In this document: positions 56,289-64,000 of the stretch, piece after piece
How positions within the stretch are numbered: position 1 is the stretch's first letter
Layout of the letters: the number at the start of each line of letters is the position of its first letter
From: Saccopteryx bilineata
Taxonomy: Eukaryota > Chordata > Mammalia > Chiroptera > Emballonuridae
NCBI RefSeq assembly: GCF_036850765.1
Contig: NC_089493.1
Coordinates: 129,214,239 to 129,278,238, forward strand
Direction: 5' to 3'
Length of the DNA: 64,000 nt
The notes under the pieces: generated by a model
Told to the model about the DNA's origin: nothing
The model's database searches: none
The model's input: only the letters and a program-made list of their open reading frames with translations
Program-made: the position numbers and the translations under genes

Positions 56289-56640
56289 TTCCCCCTGCTG
56301 AATGGGAGGATAAGATGCGGTATCTACCGAGGGGAGAGGCTGGTAGGTAGGCTGAAATGTAGGTCAAAGAACCAGGAGGTTGGTGGCCCCTAGCTGGCGA
56401 TCAGGAGCACGGCAAGGAGCACCAGAATGGGACCTGCAAGGGAGGAGAGCAATGTAGTGGCCCATGAGGGCCAGGTAAACCCAAGGACTCAAAGTCCATG
56501 TGTTTCTCTGTCTGAATGGCATTTCTCCAGTCTCTTCGGAGGCATGGGTAGGATAAGCAATAATCAGGTATTGCTCTTTGTTAACTGGGCAGGTAAGATG
56601 GGTGGTTAGGCTCAGCACCTGTCCCCTGGATATAACAACA
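56289..56640 (-). pseudogene. ERV2 polypurine tract and env TM remnant
   Basis: Next to the LTR the minus strand has AGCAGGGGGAA, a polypurine tract. Just upstream a hydrophobic segment is readable in a broken frame (FTWPSWATTLLSSLAGPILV, about 56400-56480), typical of a gammaretroviral TM membrane anchor. The surface subunit was not recognised. Confidence 0.68.
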
Positions 56641-56702
56641 TCCTGTTTATATTTCGGTCCCCAACAGATCCCCCTTTTGTATTTATTAAAACTTCAAATT
56701 TG

Positions 56703-57012
56703 GGCCTGACCAGGCGGTGGCGCAGTGGATAGAGCGTCGGACTGGGATGCGGAAGGACCCAGGTTCGAGACCCCGAGGTCGCCAGCTTGAGTGCGGGCTC
56801 ATCTGGCTTGAGCAAAGAGCTCACCAGCTTAGACCCAAGGTCCCTGGCTCCAGCAGGGGGTTACTCGGTCTGCTGAAGGCCCGCGGTCAAGGCACATGTG
56901 AGAAAGCAATCAATGAACAACTAAGAAGTCGCAATGCGCAACGAGAAACTGATGATTGATGCTTCTCATCTCTCTCCATTCCTGTCTGTCTGTCCCTGTC
57001 TATCTCTGCCTC

Positions 57013-57040
<28 letters not shown>
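56703..57040 (+). repeat. SINE type C, first of twin copies
   Basis: GCCTGACCAGGCGGTGGCGC head, B box GGTTCGAGACCCC, long poly-A. Preceded by AAAACTTCAAATTTG (56688-56702), which recurs after it and after the next copy. Confidence 0.93.
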
Positions 57041-57043
<3 letters not shown>

Positions 57044-57054
57044 CTTCAAATTTG

Positions 57055-57388
57055 GCCTGACCAGGTGGTGGCGCAGTGGATAGAGCATCGGACTGGGATG
57101 CAGAAGGACCCAGGTTCGAGACCCCGAGGTCGCCAGCCTGAGTGCGGGCTCATCTGGCATGAGCAAAGAGCTCACCAGCTTGGACCCAAGGTCGCTGGCT
57201 CCAGCAGGGGGTTACTTGGTCTGCTGAAGGCCCACGGTCAAGGCACATGTGAGAAAGCAATCAATGAACAACTAAGAAGTCGCAACGCGCAAAGAGAAAC
57301 TGATGATTGATGCTTCTCATCTCTCTCCATTCCTGTCTGTCCCTGTCTATCTCTGCCTCTGTAAAAAAAAAAAAAAAAAAAAAAAAAA
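57055..57388 (+). repeat. SINE type C, second of twin copies
   Basis: Same orientation and nearly the same sequence as the first. It is separated from it only by AAACTTCAAATTTG and followed by the same motif at about 57387-57400. Small differences (TGGTGGCGCA, GGCATGAGC) show that the copies are not identical. Confidence 0.93.
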
Positions 57389-57400
57389 ACTTCAAATTTG

Positions 57401-57807
57401 TGTGTTATGATTCATACTCATCCGAATTCCCATGTTTGGATTTGGAGGCAGACTGGAAAAATATAAAATAAACAACAATATTAAAACAGACAATGCTAAC
57501 AGATACTATAACAAGTGTCCTAATACAATGAAGTAATTAAAGCCTATTAGATTATCAAGCAAAGTCTTAACTAATACAACAGGATCTAAAATAAAATTCT
57601 TAGTCTTAAATGTCCTTAACATGTTAATGTAATTGCACCAAGTCCATGTTGACACCATCACCGCTTCATATTATTTGTAAATGTAACCCAACCCCACTTC
57701 AGTCTGAGAAGTGTCCCAAGGAGCAGGAGTCACACACATTCAGGAAAAGTCTACAAGGCACTGGAGTTGTGGTCACATTTCCATGCTTTGCAGCTAGAGT
57801 CCAAGTC
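57401..57807 (-). other. ERV2 internal region, not assigned
   Basis: AT-rich then mixed sequence between the SINE twins and the solo LTR. No viral domain was recognised. Confidence 0.45.
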
Positions 57808-57812
57808 CCAAT

Positions 57813-58173
57813 TGTAAGGTCGGTGGATAGAGGGCTGGTCACGTGGGAACTTAGGCTCGGGGAACTTTGGCTAGGACCGCCCACAGTCAAGTGCGCCAAA
57901 AAGAAACTTCCTAGGACTCCTTGGAAACAAAGGCGATTGACTGTCAGCCAGTAAGATTTCTCTACGTCATATTAGCCCGACTGCCCTAGAGGGACCCCTT
58001 TTTAAATATACCCGCGTGGTCTCTCCATGTGCGATTTTTTTCCTGACCTCCATCTTGCACGCCAGTGAGTCTCGTCCGGGAACGCTTTGTACTGAATAAA
58101 GCCTTTTGAACTTACCACACTTGGTGGCTCCGAGACCTGTTCCTTCCTTCTCGGAGGGGAAAAATACCTTACA
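57813..58173 (+). repeat. Solo LTR of a third ERV family inside ERV2
   Basis: TGTAAGGTCGGTGGATAGAG to ATACCTTACA with 5-bp TSD CCAAT (57808-57812, 58174-58178). TTTAAATATA TATA-like box near 58002 and AATAAA near 58097. The ends are 7-bp inverted repeats (TGTAAGG/CCTTACA). Confidence 0.88.
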
Positions 58174-58178
58174 CCAAT

Positions 58179-58959
58179 GACCACTGCTTCTAGCTGGTAA
58201 CAATTCAAGTAGACTGGAAAAGCCGTCTGCAGCACATCTGGAGATGGAGCTTCTGTTTTCTTTAAACTGGAGAAGTGAACCCAGGGTGCCTTTCCCTGGA
58301 GCTCTGCAATCATGGCGTGGTGAAGAGAACCTGGGGATACACTATCCTAGGTAGCAGAGGTAAATTTGTCTAAATTAGGAGCAAGTCCCAACCTAAAATA
58401 GGCATGGGACATTGAGGCAAGAGGAATAAAGGAAACACTATATATTAAATAAAGCAGCAGAAAATAAGACTATCAACACCCACAACAGAGATCTTTGAGG
58501 GATGAATAAAAACCTGAATATTCAGGTAAGGCATAGTAAGGGCCCTTGTGTCCATAAGAAAGGAGATCAGTTTAGCTGCTACTTGGAAGAAATACCCTTG
58601 GCTGGACCACAGCAATGTGAGATGGGGCCGATGGCCCTGGGCACCTTTAGTCTTCAGTGGCAAGCCCCAGTAGGCTGGCAAGGTCAGGTGACAGGTAGCT
58701 GGAGCAGGGCTAGAAGAGACTGAACTCTCCCTTGGAGGAATGAGGGGGCAGCGTACCTACCAGTGTCCCTTTTTCCCACAGCAAAGGCATGTCTCTGGTG
58801 TGGTTTGAGAAGCCTGGCAGGCTTTAGCTCAATGACCTTCCTTTCCACTCTTGAAGCAGGGCCCTGATGGAGTCCTATGAAGCCCCTTTGGGGCATTGGA
58901 GCCTTTATGGGCTTATGCCAAGGGCTAGTATTTTGCCTGATCTCTTTTTGAACATATAT

Positions 58960-59003
<44 letters not shown>

Positions 59004-59440
59004 AGGCAGAGATAGACAGGGACAGACAGACGGGAACGGAGAGAGAGATGAGAAGCATCAATCATTAGGTTTTCGTTGCACGTTGCGACTTCTTAGTTGT
59101 TCATTGATTGCTTTCTCATATGTGCCTTGACCGCGGGCCTTCAGCAGACCGAGCAACCCCTTGCTGGAGCCAGCGACCTTGGGTCCAAGCTGGTGAGCTT
59201 TTTTGCTCAAGCCAGATGAGCCCACGCTCAAGCTGGCAACCTCGGGGTCTCGAACCTGGGTCCTTCCGCATCCCAGTCCGACTCTCTATCCACTGCGCCA
59301 CCACCTGGTCAGGCGCCTGATCTCTTTTTGGGCTGTCTGCCTTTTCTGTTCCTCTCTTGGTCATTATAGACCATACTCAGAAGATCTCGTTGAGAGGTTT
59401 GAGGGTCCCCATCTGCCTATATAAACTTTTTCCATATATC
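58179..59440 (-). pseudogene. ERV2 gag C-terminus, nucleocapsid and protease remnants
   Basis: Minus-strand order: capsid end (DGDPQTSQRDLLSMVYNDQ, about 59360-59420), then a second zinc knuckle CLCCGKKGHW-stop-VRC with CX2CX4HX4C spacing and a stop inside (58748-58789), then the protease region with the catalytic motif changed to MDTRA (58541-58552). A type C SINE splits capsid from nucleocapsid. Homologous to ERV1 44390-45000. Confidence 0.8.
58951..59314 (-). repeat. SINE type C in ERV2 gag
   Basis: Reverse copy with a TTTA-repeat tail; 16-bp TSD GCCTGATCTCTTTTTG at 58935-58950 and 59315-59330. Confidence 0.94.
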
Positions 59441-60241
59441 TAGAGCTGTTTGGAAAAAGACAAAACAGCATTATCAGCTGGATCAAATAAAAGAGGGTAG
59501 AAGTTTGCAGGAGAAAGAAAAGAAGTTTGGCATCTCCTGTAGGATTCCAGAGTCTCTCAGCTGCTGAATAAACCTGTATATCAGCATTCAGAAGAAAAAA
59601 AAATTAAAGTAAAAAACATGATAAAATAGATTTGCAGGAGTTCCAGGATATGACTCCTTCCCCCCTTTTTAAGATTATTTATAATTGACCTTTAAGCATT
59701 TGTTGAGCACACTTTATAATACCTTTACTTCAAAATTGTAAGAAATACTTGTCTTTATGTTAACTTAATAAAACATAGTAAATGCATTTTCAAGTAATAT
59801 TCCCATACTTATTAAAACATTTCTACCCCATTAATTAACAGGCAAATTAAAGAGCACAATAAGGCTGGAAAATTCCAGTGTGGCTTTCATTATTTTCCTA
59901 TATTATTAATGAAAATCTACACCTTTGTTAGGTAAATCTACTCTGCTTCAAGCTTTGTAGCTGTAGCAGCCTGAAGTTTGAAGCAGTTTAGCCAAAATTA
60001 GCAAGTCTTTAGGATCCACATTCCATTCTATTTAAATTTAAATGAGCATGCTATACTTGTTGCAATTAAAATTAAAAATTTGTAGGGATATCATTTTATT
60101 TTTTCAATATTAAAGCTGGCATTTCCAATTTTTTTGCATGCAAGAACTTAAAACATCACATTTAGACAATATTAAACAAAGACCAAACACAAACAAGGAT
60201 CAGACAAGGTAGACAAATTAGAGAGAAACCCGGGATTTTAG
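59441..60241 (-). other. ERV2 internal region, not assigned
   Basis: AT-rich stretch upstream of the capsid remnant, with no recognisable viral or cellular motif. Confidence 0.45.
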
Positions 60242-60446
60242 TAAATTTATTTATTTATTTTTAATTCATTTTTAGAGAGGAGAGAGAGGGAGAGAGAGGA
60301 GAGAGAGACAGAGAGAGAGAAGGGGGGAGGAGCTGGAAGCATCAACTCCCATATGTGCCTTGACCAGGCAAGCCCAGGGTTTCGAACCGGCGACCTCAGC
60401 ATTTCCAGGTCGACGCTTTATCCACTGCACCACCACAGGTCAGGCC
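60242..60446 (-). repeat. SINE type B in ERV2
   Basis: Reverse copy; 18-bp TSD AGAAACCCGGGATTTTAG at 60224-60241 and 60447-60464. Confidence 0.94.
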
Positions 60447-60710
60447 AGAAACCCGGGATTTTAGAGATTAGAATGTGGCCTGCTTGATCTTTATGCAGGG
60501 CTACTATGATAGGAACAAAAGGATAGAAAATAAACAGAACTCTCTCGAAAAGGTTCAAGAATGACCGTTTATGAGATTCTGTTTAGTCACATCCAAACAG
60601 GCATTCCCTTTGCTCTCGTTTCAGGCATAGAACAGTAAAGAAATAAAATGAGTTTAGAGAAAGAGAATAACTGGAAAAATCTGTATTTTTCGCAAACTCT
60701 TAAGTATTTC

Positions 60711-61080
60711 TGTTGGAATCCATGGGAGTCCGAAAGACCAGAGTCACAGGCTTTATTGAAAGGAAGAAAGGAACCCTGCCAGGCACTCCTCCTGGGGGAG
60801 AAGAGCACCGATTACAGACTAGGGGCGAGTTATATAGTGTTTGGGAGAGCCTGAGGGGATACTGAGGCAAAAGTCCTGGTATGTCCGGAATGCTCCTCCT
60901 TGGGGGGCTTCGAGCATGTGGGTGTTGAACCAAAAGTCCTGGTATGTCCGGAGCCCCTCCTTGGGGCGGGTTGTCAATTTTTTGGAATTCCTCTGTCTCA
61001 GGGTCAATAGTCCAGTAAGGGTGAGGTCTGACAGATAAGCGGAACATCAAGAGGGCAGTTTGGAATTCACGTATCTATCA
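60711..61080 (-). repeat. Solo LTR of the ERV1 family inside ERV2
   Basis: 370 bp, TGTTGGAATCCATGGGAGTC to GTATCTATCA, with 5-bp TSD ATTTC (60706-60710, 61081-61085). It shows that the ERV1 family was active after ERV2 had inserted. Confidence 0.94.
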
Positions 61081-61219
61081 ATTTCTACTTATTAAGAAAA
61101 TCAGATAATAACACAACGTTAAAAAGCATCTCAGTCTTCTAATCATTCATAAATTCTAATAGCTGCTACAACCAGCAGCTGAAATCCCTCCATTTCAACC
61201 CCCGCTGAAAGGCAGGTTT

Positions 61220-61940
61220 AGCTTATCTGGGAGGGGAATATTTTCCCACTCCTCTCCTGGGGCTGGGGCTCCCTGGCAGAGCCAAACCTGGCTCGCACAA
61301 AGGTCAGCCTGCCGTAGAGTCGCCACCCCCGCGGCCACAGGGATTTGGGGCCCCGGGCCTTGGAGGTGCTTCCTCTACCGCTGCGCCTCCAGCTCGTAGG
61401 AGCTGCACATTCCAGCAAAGGATGCTGCGCTGTGCACCTGGCCTGTGCCACCCGTGAGGCACGTCCCGTCTGCTGCCTGTGTGTCCCCACAGACCATGCT
61501 TTCTTCGCTGCTCACGCAAGTGGCGCCTGTGCATCCAAAAGGGGACCATGGCCAGGCCGCACTGGCGGCCGCTGGGCCTCAAGGCAGTGGCTGCCATGGC
61601 TTCTCACGCTTGTGCTACCGGAAACTTGGGGAAACTTGGTGGCATCCGTAACGTTGTATTTGGGGCACGCCTTCCCCACCACACACCTGGGAAGCCACCG
61701 CTCTGCCTCCGCTGTCACCTGCTCACTTCACCTCGGCGGCACAGGGCAGGGCAAGCTGCGAGGCCAGCATGAACCCTAGTCCTGGGCGACCTTGTCCCTG
61801 CTGCTTTACCGGCTCTCGGCTCATCACCCCTGCCTGGGGAGGCCAGCCTTCTGCTCTTTGGAGCCGAGATTTTCAAGGGCCTGAGACAAAGGCTTTGGGA
61901 GCAGAGGGCTGCAGAGCCGCAAAGTTTAAAATGGCCACAG
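61220..61940 (-). other. GC-rich segment in the 5' part of ERV2, unrecognised
   Basis: About 700 bp much richer in GC than the rest of the provirus, located where gag should start. Several overlapping short frames exist on both strands, none resembling gag. It could be captured non-viral sequence, an unusual leader, or a diverged matrix region. Confidence 0.5.
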
Positions 61941-62547
61941 CCATGATATTCCCATCTTCCAAGTTACTCTCAGACTCCAAGCTCTTACATTTACATTCCT
62001 CTGTTTCTACCTCATTCTGATCAAACAACTTATTCTCAAATAAAAAACATTTGTACAAAAAGAAAAAGGTTCCTCACTTTTGAACCTAGTACTCCCGTAA
62101 TTATTTACTCCCAAATTATTACTATACTCTCCCCCCACACTGTGCTTCACTCTCTAATAGCTTTAACTCACTTCATGTGCTCACTTCTGGGGGAGTTCCA
62201 TTTCCTCTCCACTTTCTCTTCTGCCACCCATGTCTGGCTGTGGGGAGAATAGGACCAAGACAAATGCAGTGACAAAAACAGATAGACAAACAGCAAAAAT
62301 AGATAAACAAACAGGTGCCACTCTTCCCTTAGCTCAGAATAGCTAACCTCGAAGGGGGTTCCCTAAGAGCAGGATGCCCTCCCAAATCTCCCAACCTCGT
62401 GTCCGAGGGGCAACAGTACCCAGCCCCTTCCTGGCTCATCAGCCAGGGCTCGTGTGGCAATCAAACGGTCACGACCTTGTTCTACTTACCTGGGGTTGAA
62501 CAAGAAAGCTCCGGTGTACAGACCAACGGCAGTCCCTCGATCCCTTG
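61941..62547 (-). other. ERV2 leader region
   Basis: Between the primer-binding site and the GC-rich segment. A minus-strand frame at 61873-62058 (NEVETEECKCKSLESESN readable) does not match anything I know. Confidence 0.5.
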
Positions 62548-62565
62548 ATCCTGGACGAGCCCCCA
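62548..62565 (-). other. ERV2 primer-binding site (tRNA-Pro)
   Basis: The minus strand reads TGGGGGCTCGTCCAGGAT three bases after the 5' LTR. It differs by one base from the classical tRNA-Pro site of murine leukaemia-type viruses, as I recall it. Confidence 0.88.
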
Positions 62566-62568
62566 AAA

Positions 62569-63034
62569 TGTTAAGCCTAATCTGGAGGGGACTCAAAACA
62601 TTGAAGACACGAACAAAATCCATCGATTACACACCAAAGCTTTATTGTCTAACTTGGCCAAGCAGCGGCAACTCCAACAGAAATCTGAGGGAGAGCGCAC
62701 TAGCCCTTTGTTTTACCTAGTTTTTATAGTTTTGCAAGCAGGAAGTATAGAAGCAAAAATTGCAATTAGGTGTCCTTTACCACTATTGGTTATAGTCATA
62801 TGCCCTTTAACATGATAGGACCATGTTCAATTTGCAAGCCATACATCATTTTGGAGAAAACAAAATTTACAAGTCAACCCAATGGTAGAAAGATGTCTCT
62901 TTACATATTAAAAGGCATTCCTATATTTTCTAATGTTCTTCAAACCTTTTAAAATATTAATATCAATTCTGTAGCTTTTGGTACTTTATAACACCTGCGG
63001 GTGAGGTGGCGCAGTGGCTCCTCAGGGCTCCTCA
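62569..63034 (-). repeat. ERV2 5' LTR
   Basis: 466 bp, TGTTAAGCCTAATCTGGAGG to GGGCTCCTCA; pairs with 55824-56288. The polyadenylation-signal complement GCTTTATTG lies near 62638. Confidence 0.94.
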
Positions 63035-63089
63035 GTCCAAGTCTGCCTCAAGCCCAACTCTGATTCCACTTTTTCTGGGAAGCCATCTC

Positions 63090-63200
63090 TGTTTACCATT
63101 CACTCCTTTCTTGTTCATTCATTCAACAAACATTGAGTGCCTACTCTGTGCAATGATATACAATGGTGAATATCTTACCTTGTAGTGAGGAACATAGACA
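63090..63200 (+). repeat. L2/MIR-type ancient repeat
   Basis: TTCATTCATTCAACAAACAT and TGAGTGCCTACTCTGTGCAA are typical of L2/MIR 3' sequence. Confidence 0.65.
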
Positions 63201-64000
63201 TTGAACAACAATGATGCAGTTCCTTAATTATAATTTTGATTGGTGCTAAAAGTAGATATATCAGGTGCTATGAAAGTGCATTATAGGAAAACAGGAGTCT
63301 GCAGCAGGAGGAGTGGTCACAAGAATGCCTGCTGGAGGAAGGGACAGGGATGCTGTGCTTTGATAGAGACATAAGAGTTGACCAGGCAAAGGTGAGACAG
63401 ACACGGGCAGAAGGAGGTTGGTTTCAGGCAAGTGGAACTGCAAGTGTGAAGGATTCTTCTGGAAAGGAGCTTGTCAAGGTCAGCAGAGAAGCCCAATGTG
63501 CCAGGGACAGGGATGCAAAAGGAGGCTGAGACCAAAGAGGGGGTGTTGTGGTCAGATTGGCAGTGCCTTGAAAACCATGGTCTCCTACGAGGAAACCTGT
63601 AGGTTTGTTCCTTCAACAAAATGTAGTCCAGAACTTTCTTGATTGGCAATAAAGAAGATCTCTCCACAGAGTCCATATGTGGAAGCAAGGTGAATAATTA
63701 AGCTGTGTGCTGCCTGGTGTACGCTTGCTAGCTGGACAGGTGCAGTGATCATTGTTGGGCAGATAAAATATATTATGCTCACTTTGTTAAAGACGGCGCT
63801 GCCCACGAGGAGGCTGTCGCCCAGGTGATATTAATGTGTGTTGGGGGCAGGCAGGATCATTGTAGCCTGGGGCTTGGTTTTGGGATTAAGCCTTCCCACC
63901 CTTTTTGATGTGAGGCAGTACAATCCAATCATGCCTCAGAGAAGTGACTTTGTAGTAGAGACTTCCCTGTTTTGTATATTGGATTAAAGGTTTGGATTTC
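63201..64000. other. Intergenic DNA to the window end
   Basis: GGCAGATAAAATATATTATG and neighbouring sequence show no gene or repeat that I recognise. Confidence 0.45.

Larger units (their letters stand above)
55824..63034 (-). mobile_element. ERV2: gammaretrovirus-like provirus, tRNA-Pro type
   Basis: Two ~466-bp LTRs of a second family bound 7.2 kb with a 4-bp TSD GTCC (55820-55823, 63035-63038). A tRNA-Pro primer-binding site adjoins the right (5') LTR. Remnants of gag, protease and an env membrane segment are readable on the minus strand; no RT was recognised. Nested inserts: four SINEs and two solo LTRs. Not coding-competent. Confidence 0.92.

Noticed and set aside
61345..61779. 144-codon plus-strand frame in the GC-rich ERV2 segment
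   Set aside because: Competing frames of similar length exist on the other strand and no homology is recognised. The GC content explains the openness.

Overview
This window is mammalian nuclear DNA with essentially one protein-coding exon and a dense, nested record of transposable elements. Three abundant tRNA-derived SINE types occur. Type A starts GCCCTGGCCGGTTGGCTCAG and is about 380 bp. Type B starts CCTGACCTGTGGTGGCGCAG and is about 200 bp. Type C starts CCTGACCAGGCGGTGGCGCA and is about 330 bp. Older relatives, called type D here, are also present. From memory these match SINEs of horseshoe-bat-like (rhinolophoid) genomes, so the host is probably a bat of that group. That is inference; no database was searched.

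Host gene. The minus strand at 31961-32051 is the first coding exon of NPTN (neuroplastin). It encodes the signal peptide and ends at a canonical splice donor in phase 1. It lies in a CpG island (about 31380-32420) that carries two CTCGCGAGA motifs, two CACGTG E-boxes, a CCAAT box and a GC box. Everything from 1 to 31954 is therefore probably NPTN intron 1. Everything right of about 32250 is upstream intergenic DNA. No other exon was recognised.

Intron part (1-31.9 kb). It holds SINEs, L1 3' ends, MIR, a Tigger element, two copies of a Tc1/mariner (pogo-like) element, a mariner MITE, several hAT elements with 8-bp target-site duplications (TSDs), an ERVK-type solo LTR nested in a SINE, and a 26-29 bp U6 snRNA head between 15-bp TSDs.

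Upstream part (32.5-64 kb). It holds a 39-bp minisatellite, a rearranged L1 (about 36-41 kb) and two minus-strand gammaretrovirus-like proviruses. ERV1 (42081-53457) has a tRNA-Phe primer-binding site and TSD AGTAT. ERV2 (55824-63034) has a tRNA-Pro primer-binding site and TSD GTCC. Both are decayed. ERV1 gag is split by a 5.2-kb hAT transposon (47193-52436, TSD GTCTAGTG). That transposon itself carries four SINEs, an ERVK-type solo LTR and a minisatellite. ERV2 carries four SINEs and two solo LTRs.

No tRNA or rRNA genes, CRISPR arrays or operon-like structures are present. The most interesting material is the hAT family (one long copy plus two short derivatives), the odd gene order in ERV1, the shared gag-protease segment in two otherwise different proviruses, a GC-rich unrecognised segment in ERV2, and an inverted-repeat-rich element at 20795-21112.
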